NCBI GenBank assembly: GCA_019925795.1
Contig: CM034313.1
Span: forward strand, 82,615,663 to 82,679,662
Length of the DNA stretch: 64,000 nucleotides
DNA from: Dendrobium chrysotoxum
Taxonomy: Eukaryota; Streptophyta; Magnoliopsida; Asparagales; Orchidaceae
Direction of reading: 5' to 3'
In this document: one piece after another, positions 53,413-64,000 of the stretch
Layout of the letters: the number at the start of each line of letters is the position of its first letter
How positions within the stretch are numbered: the first letter of the stretch is position 1
The notes under the pieces: model-generated
What the model was told of the DNA's origin: nothing
Seen by the model: the letters and a program-made list of their open reading frames with translations, nothing else
Database searches by the model: none
Translations under genes and position numbers: made by a program

Positions 53413-54758
53413 AATACTCTTAAAATGCACGTATATAAGCTCTTAGATTCGCACATACAATGCACTTATATGTAATGCAGGATGATATACATTCATAACC
53501 CATCACGCCTATTATAATACACGTATAAGGGATATTTTAGAATATTTGCATGCTGCGTAGAGGGGTGTCCGGCTGGTTAGGCAATTTACTAGATCAGTGA
53601 AGCCTTATTTCGAGTTTTGCCGGTGCCCCATATTTGTTTGTACGAGGGTTACAGATCCGGTGGTCTGATGCCGTGTTTTAGTGACCCATGGGTCTTACTA
53701 CCGATCCCCAGGAAGTTTAGTTCGAATTTGCTCGACCATCTCCTCCGTTCTTATGTGAGGTGCCCTTCTCCTGGGAGGGTTTTATCCGAATATATGCTTG
53801 CATTCTTTGGTTGAGCCTCATCGGTGGGGACGATACGGCAGCACCCTCGGTAAGCATGGTACGTCGTATTGCAACGCCAAGCTTCGAAGATTATTCGCAC
53901 TTCCAAGGCCTATTAATATCAGAGATGTTTTCTCTTGGACAAAAGGCAAAGAAGGAACTTTGGAACACCAGGAAGTTTAGTTCGAATTTGCTCAAACATC
54001 TCTTCCATTCTTACAGGAGATGTCCCTCTTGCGGGAGGATTATGTCCGAGAGGTCAACTGGTATTCACACTCACCATGTGTCCTTATATACATTTATGTC
54101 CACAGGGGTTCCCCATGATCACAATGTACCCACTGTTGTTATCCACAAATAGATCATGCTTATGTATAGGGACTGGTCGTGTTTAATATGATCTCTTAGA
54201 AGTATTCGCAGAAGAGCCATTGTTCCTGCACTGTATCCACCTGTCACCAATCTCAGGTGGTGTTGATTGTACTTATTTGCAGTGACAGGTCCTCCGCTAT
54301 CAATTGCCAGTGTTGCCTTTTTCAATCAACAGGCACTATTTGTTTGCATGATTAGTCTTTAATTGCTCCAGGTGGGTAGTACTTGTACATTTCATAGTTG
54401 ACTGATGTTTAAGTCAATCACATTTGAAAGTCCACCACGAGTCTCCTGCTGTTAACTTGGTGTTTGTTCAAATAAACAAATTTATCACTTATCTTTTGCA
54501 TTTTGATTATTATTGTACATTTTAGCATTTGGGGTTCTGTTCCCTGTAGTTCAGTTCAAGTCCCTTGTTTGTTCAGCTCGGATTCAGTCCTCTAATTGTT
54601 CGAGTTCTATGCACTTCTGTTCGAGTACTGGTCTTTTGTATTGTTGCTCAAGTTAGATATTTTTTGTTGTCCAGGTCATGTGTGCTTCAGTATAAATTTC
54701 GGCAGCATCCCGGCATATCCCCCGTTTGGGGGAAATGTAGGGAGCTGGGCCTTCCCAC

Positions 54759-55510
54759 CACGCTACAAGAGCGTGTATGGTAGGTGTCTTTAGACACCGC
54801 GGCCGTACATCTTTCATCCCACCACGCTACAAGAGCGTGTATGGGTCTTTAACAGTAACAGTACGAGAGCACCAGTGGTTTTCCCTACCACGCTACAAGA
54901 GCGTGTATAGAGCTTACCCACCTCGTCGTATGCCTCGCACCGGGCTCCCTCCTACCGTGCTACAAGAGCGCGTATAGGTGGTTCTCCGGTCCGCCGCAAA
55001 CAACGAGAATGGGATTTTGGGTGATTCCCCTCGTCGTAAGCACCGCACCGGGTTTCCTCCTACCGTGCTACAAGAGCGCGTATAGGTGGTTCTCCGGTCC
55101 GCCGCAAACAACGAGAATGGGATTTTGGGTGATTCCCCTCCTCGTCGTAAGCACCGCACCGGGTTTCCTCCTACCGTGCTACAAGAGCGCGTATAGGTGG
55201 TTCTCCGGTCCGCCGCAAACAACGAGAATGGGATTTTGGGTGATTCCCCTCCTCGTCGTAAGCACCGCACCGGGTTTCCTCCTACCGTGCTACAAGAGCG
55301 CGTATAGGTGGTTCTCCGGTTCGCCGCAAACAACGAGAACAGGAATCTGAGTTCAGAGATTATACCTGTGCGGGGCTGACAGTGCTGATGTCGAGGTCGG
55401 GGTCGAGGACTATCCCCACCACGCTACAAGAGCGTGTATAGGGCTTACCTGCCTCGTCGTACCTGTTGCACTGGATTCCCCCCCACCGTGCTACAAGAGC
55501 GCGTATAGGA
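54759..55510. repeat. Stem-loop array and 111-bp tandem repeat in LTR
   Basis: Perfect hairpins CACGCT-ACAAG-AGCGTG at 54759 and 54823 and again near 54890 and 55420, a GGTGTC-TTTA-GACACC hairpin at 54783, then four copies of a 108-111 bp unit (marker at 54961, 55069, 55180, 55291) that each hold a variant of the hairpin. Because 111 is a multiple of three, both strands show long repeated frames; these are artefacts. Confidence 0.88.
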
Positions 55511-55619
55511 GGTCCACCAGCGCATTAAGCGCGTCGAGGACAGGATTTGGGACTTACCTTGCGTGTGTCGTCGGCGACGGTGTCGGCTCGTGGAGGCAAG
55601 AAAGGTTTTCATCATCATT

Positions 55620-57440
55620 TTTTTTTAATTAATAGAAATTAATTATAATTAATTATGATTAATTATAATTAACTCTAATTATAGATAATTAATTATAATT
55701 AATGATAACTAATTATAATTAATTATAAATAATAATAGTTAATTAATATTAAAAATAATTAATTAGAATTAATGATGATTAATCATAATTAAAAGTAATT
55801 AATTATGATTAATTAATAACAAATCACTATTGAAAGTAATTAATTTGAAACTAATTATGATTAATAATGATCAATTCTAATTAATGATAATTAGTCAAAA
55901 TTTGAGTTGATTAATTATTATTAATTAACAACTAATCATTATTAATGTAGTTAATTTAAAATTAATTAAAATTAATTATGATTAATTAATAATTAATTAT
56001 TATGAAAAATAATTAATTTGAAAGTAATTAAAATGACTAATGATTAATTTACATTAATTATAATTAATCAAAATTGATTGATTAATTATGATTAATATAA
56101 CTAATCACCATTAATAGTAATTATCTTAAAATTAATTAAATTAATAATAATGAATTTTAAGCGATTATAAAAATCAGAAATTTCCTTATTTTTGGATTGG
56201 AGGATTTTGAAAATAAATTTATGCTTGAATTGAGCAGGATATTGTACTGGAGGAGTCGAGCACGGTTCCGCCGAGTAAAAAAAAAAAAAAAAAAAAATTA
56301 TAATAGATCTAAATAGAGCTTATACAAAAGAATTTAAATAAAGCTTGTGATAATATGGCCAATGAATTATCAAAACGCTCCAACCGATGAGATCGTTGCA
56401 CATTTTCTCTCTTTGATAGTGTCAATAGTAGTAGTAAGTTACAAATAGTTATAATAAAATATAATTATTTAAAATTATAACTATCATAATTACGACTTAA
56501 ATCATGATTAGCATTATCATAATTCAAATAATTATAATTTAAAACTATAATTATTATAATCATGATTAATGTAATTATAATTTAAATTTTAATTATCATA
56601 ATTATAATTCCCATGATTATTATCAGATTATAATTAGTATTATTGCGAAATTAAAATTACAACTAGTTTCACTGTAATTAGACCATAATTGTCGTAACTG
56701 TAATTCAAATTATAGTTATATGATTACAATTATCATAATTAAAATTATGATTAATCATGATCGTAGTTTAGTCTATAATCAATATAACTGTAGTTTGCAT
56801 ATTCACAAATTAAATAAAATAATGATAATAAAAAAAAACATAACTACAGATTACATCATCATGATATAACTGTACAAAAGTAATGTAATTTTAATGGTAG
56901 CAACTAATGAGTTATTAGTAACAGTAAAATAAATAAATAAATAAATGAATAACACAAACAACTAATAATGAGGATAAAAAAAAGAATACTACCTCTGTTT
57001 TGCACGTGAACTGGAGCTCCCTAGTACTGTTCGCGTGAAGGGTTTCGAACAGGGAGATGTAGGATTGGCTTGCAGCTTGAGAGGTTTTGAGAACAAAATT
57101 ATGCAGGATTCAAATCTCTTCATACTGGATTTATAAGTATACTACATCTCAAATATTAAAATTATAATGAATGCAATCCGATTATCATAATTATAGTTTT
57201 AAAATTATAACTATTACAAGTATATTTACACCATATCTTAAGATTATAATGAACATAATCATAATTCACATAATTATAATTAAATTATAATCAAGCATAA
57301 TTGTATATAATTTACATGATTATTATTAATTTGCAATCAACGTAACTATGATTTGCTTAACTAAATGCCATTTTAATTTGCAATCAGATTATAATCTACA
57401 TAGCTATGAATTATGCAATAGTAATATAATTATATAATAC
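55620..57440. repeat. A/T-rich degenerate TAATTA repeats in LTR
   Basis: Endless variants of TAATTATGATTAATTA, with a 21-A run near 56278-56298. No gene. This expansion accounts for most of the length difference between the B and C LTRs. Confidence 0.75.
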
Positions 57441-58140
57441 TGATGTAATAACAACTAACTAATGATGAATAACAACAGAGATAAAAAGGTAAAACAAAAC
57501 AAAAATAAAAGTAACTTTACCTCTGTCTTGGAGTTCACGTCCAGGCCTGTTGTTTGACCGGAGCAGGAGAAAATCGGAACAAATCCAGTTGCCGATCAAG
57601 GGAGGAGTAGAGTTTGGCAGATAGAGGAAGAGAGTCAAGGCTTGTCCTGCTGCCGAGAAGGAGTCGTGGTGAAGGGCTTGACGCCGGAAGTTGGGATTTG
57701 TGAAGTTTTGGCTGGGAAGTAAAAGCAAGCGGTGGGTTGTGCTACTGGCTGGAGCTTTTAGGATCTGAGAAGAGAAATCGGAAGAGATGAGCTGAGAAGA
57801 TTATTGCTTGAAAATGAGCAGTTGCTTAGAGAGGAGGCAACGGAGCAGAGAGCTGCAGTTTAGTGTTGGCGAGAGCTACTATTGTCTCGCAAACGGGAGA
57901 ATGCCGAGTGATCTTAATTCGATTGGTTGAAGATTTTTTTTTTTGCTGTGATCGTGCTTTCTCTTTAATTGGTGACAAGCCAATCGCACGAATTGTGGGG
58001 CAAAGGACGAACATACATCGTGTAAAGTTCGTCGGAGCTCGTGGCCGGACGTCCGGTTGGCGGCGAGGTAATAAATTTTGTAGATTTTTTTTTTTTTTTT
58101 TTGATTTTCTGATTTTGATTTGATTGATGATTTTTTTTTT

Positions 58141-58153
58141 ATAATAATAATAG

Positions 58154-58195
<42 letters not shown>

Positions 58196-58330
58196 CATAA
58201 AAATTATTTATGCTTAGATAATAGTAATAAATGTTATTATTATACTTAGATAATGATAATATTTATTATTAATAATAAATATTATTATTATACTTAAATA
58301 ATAATAATACTTATTATTATTAATAAAATG
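58141..58330. repeat. (AAT)n/(ATT)n microsatellite, palindromic
   Basis: AAT units switch to ATT units near 58180, giving a perfect inverted repeat, followed by further A/T triplets. Inside the outer part of the 5' LTR. Confidence 0.85.
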
Positions 58331-58579
58331 GCACGGTTAAAATATAAATTCCTGCATCGATATTTGTACTATTTTCTCAAAATTTGTGCTGGATTTACGT
58401 CGATTTGTGCTCGTAACTTTCTTCGAGTAGAATTATAGCCTTTCTTAGATAATTTGGACGTTGCGAACACAACGGAGCAGTCTGTTTTGTGTTTAGACGT
58501 CGTTTGGGCAACACCTCGTGTTATTTTTTTGTCGCCGATTTCGCTCTTTTCCGCACATAATTTGATATAGAGGTCAACA

Positions 58580-58584
58580 TAATC
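58580..58584. repeat. Target site duplication TAATC, right
   Basis: Pairs with 37799-37803. Confidence 0.88.
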
Positions 58585-58986
58585 CTAATAGAATTCTACC
58601 TCCAGAGTTGTGCATGGTTGATACCAGATTTTTGGTGCTGTATCATTTTGATTTATTTTTAGGTGATACTCTGATGGGAAACAATAGAAAAAACAAGAAA
58701 TAATTGCTGAAATCAGAATTTCAGCGGAATAAACATGCAGATTTTTAGGTTTTTATGAATGAAAACACAAGAAAAACACTCTTGATTGCTAGGAGATGAA
58801 AAGAAATAGCAAGATACAAACGATTCTCTATTCGAGAGGAGGATCAATCTCTCCAAAACTCTCTAGATGCCGCTAGAGCCCCACCAAAGAGAACTCAGAA
58901 ATTAGCTACCAAAAAGATACCCTAACCCTAATACAAACTCCTACTTAAAGCAAATAGCTCTATCAAGTGGACCCTACCCTTAAAGC
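58585..58986 (+). other. Intron sequence, nothing recognised
   Basis: Resumes the sequence interrupted at 37803. No gene or repeat seen. Confidence 0.4.
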
Positions 58987-59450
58987 GGGGGGGGGGGGGG
59001 GCAACTTGCGCCTGCTGTACTGTAGGAGCCGGCCCATCCAAGTTATCATACTCCTAAATAGGATGCAGAAACCAAAATGGGTAACTTGTATTGTAGATTG
59101 ACTTGGTTTTTCTTGATTCAACCAAAACAAGTGTATTTCTGCTGCTTGATAATTGGATGTTGCTATTTTTTTAGCATTTTGAGTCCATTTCAAGTTAAGA
59201 AAGGATTGCAGCTTGCACCTGCTGTACTGCAGGAGCCAGCCCACAGGTTGGGCCGGGTGGACCGGTCCAAGTGTATCATACTCCGAAATAGGATGCAGAA
59301 ACCATAATGGGTAACTTGTATTGTAGATTGACTTGGTTTTTCTCGATTCAACCAAAACAAGTGTATTTCTGCTTCTTGATAATTGGATGTTGCTATTTTT
59401 TTAGCATATTAAGTCCATCTTAAGTTAAGAAAGGATTGCATCCTCTTATT
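58987..59450. repeat. Poly-G run and ~230-bp tandem duplication
   Basis: A run of 15 G at 58987-59001 is followed by two copies of a ~230-bp unit: CTGCTGTACTGTAGGAGCC at 59012 recurs (CTGCAGG) at 59219, and ATAGGATGCAGAAACC at 59057 recurs at 59287. The copies differ by few bases. The second copy ends near 59440. Confidence 0.85.
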
Positions 59451-59796
59451 GTTCATGTAATTCTGCCTATGGTTGGATATTTCACATAAATACTAGAATG
59501 GCAGACTGAACCCAATAACCTGCCAAGTGCTTGTTATCATGCAACTAGAGGACATCTTACCGGAGAAAATACATGAGGAAATCTTACTGAAGAAAACTTT
59601 GAAAGTGATGTTCAATGTTCAATCAAAATTTGCATTGTGCTAGTTAAGCTTACTTGTGTCAGTATTTGAGATGGATGTTTTCATAATATTTTGATTAATT
59701 ATTTTATTTATTTTAACATAAAATAATTTATTTTAGCTTTAAATATGTCATGTATGTATGTCTTGCTATGATAGGATTGAAAACCCAACCCAAAGG

Positions 59797-60100
59797 CTAC
59801 ATATTGAGGAATCTTTTACCTCGATATGGGCTCACCTTTATCGCTCCACATGAGCAAATGTTCATAATATATCAAATTGAGGACCCTTTTTCTTCATATT
59901 AGCTCACCTTTATCACCTCACCTATACAGGTGGTCATAACATATCAAATTCACGATCCTTTTAACTCCATGAGGGCTCATCTTTGTTACTCCGTATGTAC
60001 AGATGATCATAACATATCAAAGTGAGGAACCTCTCATTATCACTTTGTCGCCCCACTTGTAAAGGTGATTATAATCATACCATGGCCCGTCTATCCCACA
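59797..60100. repeat. ~74-bp tandem repeat, about 4 copies
   Basis: CATAATATATCAAATTGAGGA at 59861 has variants 74 bp apart (ATATCAAATTCACGAT at 59940, ATATCAAAGTGAGGA at 60014). Units also share GCTCACCTTTATC. Copies are well diverged. Confidence 0.75.
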
Positions 60101-60195
60101 TACACGGCCTCTTAAGTTCATTTCATTTCCGGTGTTGCACATTTAGATATCTCATTCTTTATAAATATGTTAATCAACATCAGATAAAAATTAAG

Positions 60196-60734
60196 TAAAA
60201 GCCCAAAATAGTCCTTCAACTATTAGTAAATGCCCAATTTAGTCCCAGACTTTCATAATGTCCTAATTTATTCCTCTGACTATTAGAAAACATCTCAATT
60301 TGATTTTTAGGCTAAAAGTAACAGTTAAAGTTAACCCTAATAGTTAAATGTGAGGGTATTTTGGGTATTAGGGTGTATGTGAGATTATATTATTATTTAT
60401 CATATTAAAATAAATATAAATATCATAATGGATGTTAATCATGTTTATTAATTATTCACTCTTGTTATTTAGTTGGTTAACTTCTGTTATAATTTTTATA
60501 TTTATTTTAATATGATAAATAACAAAAAATATATAAAATAATATAAGCTTACATGCACCATAATACTCAAAATACTCTCATATTTAACTGTTGAGATTTA
60601 TTTTAACTATTACTTTTGGCGTTGGGACCAATTTGGGATATTTTCTAGTAGTTGAGGACTAAATTGAGGCATTATGAAAGTCTGAGACTAAATTGGACAT
60701 TTACTAATAGTCGGAGGATTATTTTGGGCTTTTA
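60196..60734. mobile_element. Foldback element with ~220-bp inverted arms
   Basis: TAAAAGCCCAAAATAGTCC at the left end is mirrored by ATTATTTTGGGCTTTTA at the right end, and the two arms pair over about 220 bases with mismatches (both contain the equivalent of TTTAGTC...CAGACTTTCATAATG). The centre is A/T-rich and non-coding. Probably a non-autonomous DNA transposon (MULE-like?); no matching target duplication seen. Confidence 0.8.
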
Positions 60735-61778
60735 TGCAATAGAAATCTATAAATAAAGTGCATATTGTCCTATTTCTTAAAATACAACAATTGCATTAAG
60801 TGCCAATAAACTCAAAATTTTTTAACATATCCTTTTTTTCATGTAAAATTAACGCATAATTCTGAAATCATGAATTGTAGAACATAGATATTGTACTTTC
60901 AATTTGTGGACTTTTTAGTGCATACTTACATATTATTTCAATACATGTGAATTTAGACACAAATGATTAAAATAAAATTTGCTTCTTGAATTAGGAATTG
61001 AGTATCTTTCCCAGTTCATGATTAACCGCTATACTAACTTCTCGTTACAATCACCTCAAAACCTTGTTTGTTTGTGAACAATCTAAAAATAAATTTCTTG
61101 CATTAAATTTGTATCCCAAACTTCCAAAATAATTTAAATCAATTTAACCTCAAAACAACCTCTCATATAAAGCTCACATTTTGCTGCAATTCAAAGTCGA
61201 TTCAACGAAGGTTATCATGAAAATCAAATTTTACCTTGAAAGGCCTTAATTTCCTTGCTTCTCTCCTTCTCCTTTGACCCCTCATTTAGATATCTTAGTT
61301 CTCCGTCTAGGCTGCTCACGGGAATGATGTAGGGAAATGAGAGAATGGAATAAGTGCTTCTTTGTTCATACATATAAGTATTTATATAATTACACTTAAT
61401 ATATGGAAGACCAATCCTAGCCATTCCTCCTCTCCATCACCTGTTTCATGAAAATTTAAGTGGGAAAAGTCGAAATCCACTCACAAAGCTACAGGACAAT
61501 ATTGTATAAAATTTTAGATGAAGTTTGACTTTTCAAATTTTGATTTGTGCACGTCAGTGCTTTTTTGATTTGGTTCTTAAGATAAATGAGTCTAAGGGCC
61601 ATTTGGGATCTTTTTATTGACTTTTACATTTGATTTTGAATTATTTTATTTTTATTTCTTTTATATTTTGATATGAAATAAAATGATGTACGGTTTCTTA
61701 ACGTTGATTAATTTAATTTAATTTTATTTATAAATACGTCAGTCTCTATAAAATATCTCAAATTGAAAGCAGCGCACC
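60735..61778 (+). other. Intron sequence, nothing recognised
   Basis: A/T-rich. A fragment near 61600 (AAGGGCCATTTGGGAT) faintly recalls the MITE ends seen at 5100 but is too short to call. Confidence 0.35.
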
Positions 61779-62171
61779 TCAACCAATGTCCTTGTTGTCA
61801 AACTCATTATTGTCATCCCCAACGCCCTTATCCTTCTTGACGATGCCGCCGTTGAGGCGAGTGCTTTCCAGAAGCCCTCCTCCACCTACTATCCCCCATC
61901 CACCTCCTCCTTCAACGACACTATCAACATTACGACCTGCCTTTGTGAATGTGACTACGTTAGTTTCTTTGTCTGCAGTCGACAAGCCACTTTCCTCTTC
62001 CTCTCCTACCATATCATCTCCCTCATAGCTGAGCGCTTTGCCAGTCTTTAAAAACCTGGTCATGTTGTCTGCCTTTTTGTTGACCTCCCACTCATCCTTT
62101 GATGAGACCCGAGGAGGTGCTTTTGCGAGGATTGGATTGGTAAAAAATTGTTTGAAAAATTTAAGATGCAT
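61779..62171 (-). CDS. Unidentified ORF (130 aa), doubtful
   Basis: Starts MHLKFFKQFF and carries an acidic patch (VGEEEESG) and a Gly-rich stretch (VEGGGGWGIVGGGG) before a Lys/Asp-rich end. The stop lies just left of 61782. No family recognised. The opposite strand has an 80-aa Pro/Ser-rich frame over the same C-rich bases. It may be a captured gene piece, an exon remnant or chance; local base composition is higher in G+C than its surroundings. Confidence 0.25.
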   Translation of the reverse strand: MHLKFFKQFFTNPILAKAPPRVSSKDEWEVNKKADNMTRFLKTGKALSYEGDDMVGEEEESGLSTADKETNVVTFTKAGRNVDSVVEGGGGWGIVGGGGLLESTRLNGGIVKKDKGVGDDNNEFDNKDIG

Positions 62172-62390
62172 CTAAAACTTTTTTTAAGTTTTTTAAAAAT
62201 AGTTTAGTTTATTTTTAAAATAAAAAGGGTAAAAAAATGTTTTTTTAAATATTTTTATCATTTTTTTTGTTTCCTAAATGTAAAAATAAAATATAGAAAC
62301 ATAAAATAATGTGAAATATATCCTAAATTTGTATTCACGTTTGACTCATTTCTTTATCAAGTCGAACATGAGTTGTTCACAAAGTTGTAC

Positions 62391-62394
<4 letters not shown>
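62172..62394 (+). other. A/T-rich intron sequence, nothing recognised
   Basis: Homopolymer-rich, no frames. Confidence 0.4.

Positions 62395-62452
<58 letters not shown>
62395..62452. repeat. (TA)n microsatellite
   Basis: About 28 TA units without interruption. Confidence 0.97.
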
Positions 62453-62454
<2 letters not shown>

Positions 62455-62639
62455 GTATTAGCTGGATAATTATGGGAGTACAACAAGTGCAATTACAAAG
62501 AATTGCTAGAGAAAAAGAGAGAATACAACCATTTGGATAAAGTTATAAGTATTTGTTTGGATCATCTAGCTTGAAGCTTGCTGAATAAATGTTAGTGGTG
62601 CTGTATGTTTTTTGATCCTTGCCCCCTCAGATATAAAGA

Positions 62640-63000
62640 ATATGAAATCTCTTATTCATGTGAGGGTGGACACGCTGAATATTTATTGTTGAGTTTATAA
62701 GTAGGATAAAGTTGAGGTATTTCAAGAAATTGAGTAATATGCTCTGTGATTATATCAGTAGATGTCGTGGCCAACACCCAAGGGCTGGTAGAGCTAAGAA
62801 CATCAGGCTCCATCTCCATAAGAGAACCTGAATATGATTCAAGTTTTGGGAACATGCCTGAACTGAAGATGAAGGAATTTCTAGCAAAGGGGTAGGATGG
62901 TCATTATGAGTATCAATGGGGAGGTCCTGTGCTTGAAATTTAGGATTTTTCAACTCAGGATGAGCTTTGAAACATTTAGAGAATCCTTGCACATAATATG
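62640..63000 (-). other. Unidentified - strand open segment
   Basis: Two overlapping - strand frames (62652-62855 and 62750-62992) give a fairly protein-like composition (for example SYSGSLMEMEPDVLSSTSPW). No family recognised. It could be an eroded exon or retroelement piece. Confidence 0.2.
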
Positions 63001-64000
63001 TGACACTTATGGGTTTAGGGTTCCTAATGCAACTTTAATGTTGCAATGGATGTTAGTCACACGAAGAATTAAGAAGTCACTTATTAATGACTACTGAATA
63101 CTTAAATGTTTTCTTTCCTTTGGTTTAAATTTGAGAATAGGAGATATTGAACCGAGTGATAATTCAACGCAGTTAAATCCAAAGAAATTAGAGAGAAATT
63201 CCAACCATGAAAAGTTAGCGATCAATTAAGGATTTTTTGCCAAGCTGATATCTTAATTGTAACCAATTTGGTCAAAATCAGGAATCTTATACTTCCAATA
63301 ACTAATTATTTTAGATAATAGATAAAGGAAAGTTATCACTAAAGTGAATAAAAGATGACGTCTTCCACCAATACAAGAAGATAACTTCCCTTGATGTTCT
63401 AATTACACTTGCATTGCACTCGAACAAATCCTAGCCCAATTTGAAAATTTAAAATTTGGAATTTTATTGGATAAAAGCTCATTGTACATGTCCCAAGTTT
63501 TTCTGTTTATGGACAACAATTAATGGAATCCCATAACAAATCCTGTAACTATGAATATCTACGCATTAACTACATGGGACGCTAACTTTCATAACGATAT
63601 ACGTTTTTCAAATCCCTCAAATCAAGCTTCTGTAGCAGTAAAAAAAGATGTAGATAGGATTTAAAAAACATTCTTGGCCATTTATATAAGATCTGATCTT
63701 TTAATATCAAGCAATCGAATTCAAGGAGGAGTGGTCCTTTTGACAACAACAACTAATTGGCAGTATTAGAGAGCTAATTTAAAGGAGTAGTGCCTTAACC
63801 ACAAATAACCATACTAAATAGTTAACAAGCCCAATGAACGCAATGATTGAAGCTGGCCAATGCAGGTATTGAATTGAACCAGAGAATCATAATAGTAGAG
63901 AACATCTCTCGTTCTCATGGACCACGTGATCAAAAGCATGTTTATCAAATAATAAAAAAATGTATCATCATCCTCAATTATTCACTACGCTTCAAGGTGG
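63001..64000 (+). other. Nothing recognised
   Basis: No SOS1 exon, RNA gene or clear repeat seen to the window edge. Confidence 0.4.

Larger units (their letters stand above)
37804..58579 (-). mobile_element. Tat/Ogre-like Ty3/gypsy retrotransposon, copy C (20.8 kb)
   Basis: Reads right to left: 5' LTR (58579-51529), PBS (51522-51505), ORF1, gag, protease, RT with two RNase H domains, integrase, a repeat-rich 3' region with an antisense ORF, and a truncated 3' LTR (39840-37804). TAATC flanks both outer ends. Great size, a long LTR, an extra ORF before gag, the PBS type and the second RNase H all fit the Tat lineage, with Ogre the closest known design. It lies in SOS1 intron 5, antisense to the gene. 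Confidence 0.9.
51529..58579 (-). repeat. 5' LTR of copy C, full length (7.05 kb)
   Basis: TGTGGGCTCC at the inner end and GGTCAACA at the outer end, with TAATC outside. Contains U5 hairpins (51707-51760), a 67-bp array (53022-53412), an ~260-bp-spaced duplication (53712 and 53970, GGAAGTTTAGTTCGAATTTG), the stem-loop and 111-bp arrays (54759-55510), long A/T-rich stretches (55620-57440) and a terminal block shared with copies A and B. No transposon coding seen inside. Confidence 0.87.
31796..64000 (+). other. SOS1 intron 5, incomplete in window (>32.2 kb)
   Basis: Opens with a normal donor GTATAG. It holds an RTE remnant split by a solo LTR, a 20.8-kb Tat/Ogre-like element and further repeats. 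That it is one intron is inferred; a breakpoint or gene truncation inside the window cannot be ruled out. Confidence 0.6.

Noticed and set aside
54914..55350. Repeated 37-residue proteins on both strands
   Set aside because: They arise because the 111-bp tandem unit is a multiple of three; frames exist on both strands and end where the array ends.
53566..58579. Right-hand 5 kb as a separate element next to a 2-kb LTR
   Set aside because: Copy B carries both parts in one piece, and TAATC flanks the outer end at 58580, not 53566.
61560..61760. Another MITE of the 5100 family
   Set aside because: Only a short GGCCATTTGGGAT-like piece is similar, with no inverted partner.

Overview
This is a plant nuclear genomic window, probably from a flowering plant. 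It holds the 5' part of one host gene in GT-AG exons, and it is otherwise packed with plant-type transposable elements: Ty3/gypsy elements of the Tat/Ogre-like and chromovirus types, an RTE-type LINE, a hAT element, a SINE and MITEs. I cannot name the species from the sequence.

Host gene. Five exons on the + strand (12783-12981, 15739-15789, 15920-16011, 31492-31569, 31638-31795) join in phase into the first ~192 residues of a plasma-membrane Na+/H+ antiporter of the SOS1/NHX7 type. They stop just after the ion-binding ESLMND segment. I found no later exon up to 64000, so intron 5 is either longer than 32 kb or the gene is cut here. Intron 3 is 15.5 kb. Both long introns are built almost entirely of retroelements.

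Region by region. 1-4970: a Ty3/gypsy element on the - strand with an LTR, PBS and gag but no pol, and tandem repeats downstream of gag. 5000-6360: a cluster of foldback MITE-like units. 6520-12690: the region upstream of SOS1 is present twice; the two copies are told apart by insertions (RTE, hAT and an AT-rich inverted-repeat element in the distal copy, a SINE in the proximal one). 12783-16011: SOS1 exons 1-3. 16091-20333: an internally deleted chromovirus with TSD CTCAA. 20340-31491: older LTR debris, including a first diverged copy (A) of a long-LTR family, itself invaded by another solo LTR. 31492-31795: SOS1 exons 4-5. 32130-37480: an RTE LINE remnant split by a 4.7-kb solo LTR (copy B) of the same long-LTR family. 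37804-58579: a 20.8-kb Tat/Ogre-like element (copy C), - strand, bounded by TAATC target duplications, with an extra N-terminal ORF, gag, protease, RT, two RNase H domains, integrase and a spliced antisense ORF. 58580-64000: tandem duplications, a 539-bp foldback element, microsatellites and unidentified sequence.

Most notable points. (i) Copy C has one 7.05-kb LTR and one cut to 2.04 kb; the shared part is nearly identical, so the insertion looks recent, yet the gag-pro frame has three in-frame TAA stops. (ii) The long-LTR family carries arrays of short perfect hairpins, with two-sided base changes between copies. (iii) The antisense ORF has a phase-matched intron and a TATA-like box in the adjoining LTR. 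(iv) The SOS1 upstream region is tandemly duplicated, with each later insertion present in only one copy.
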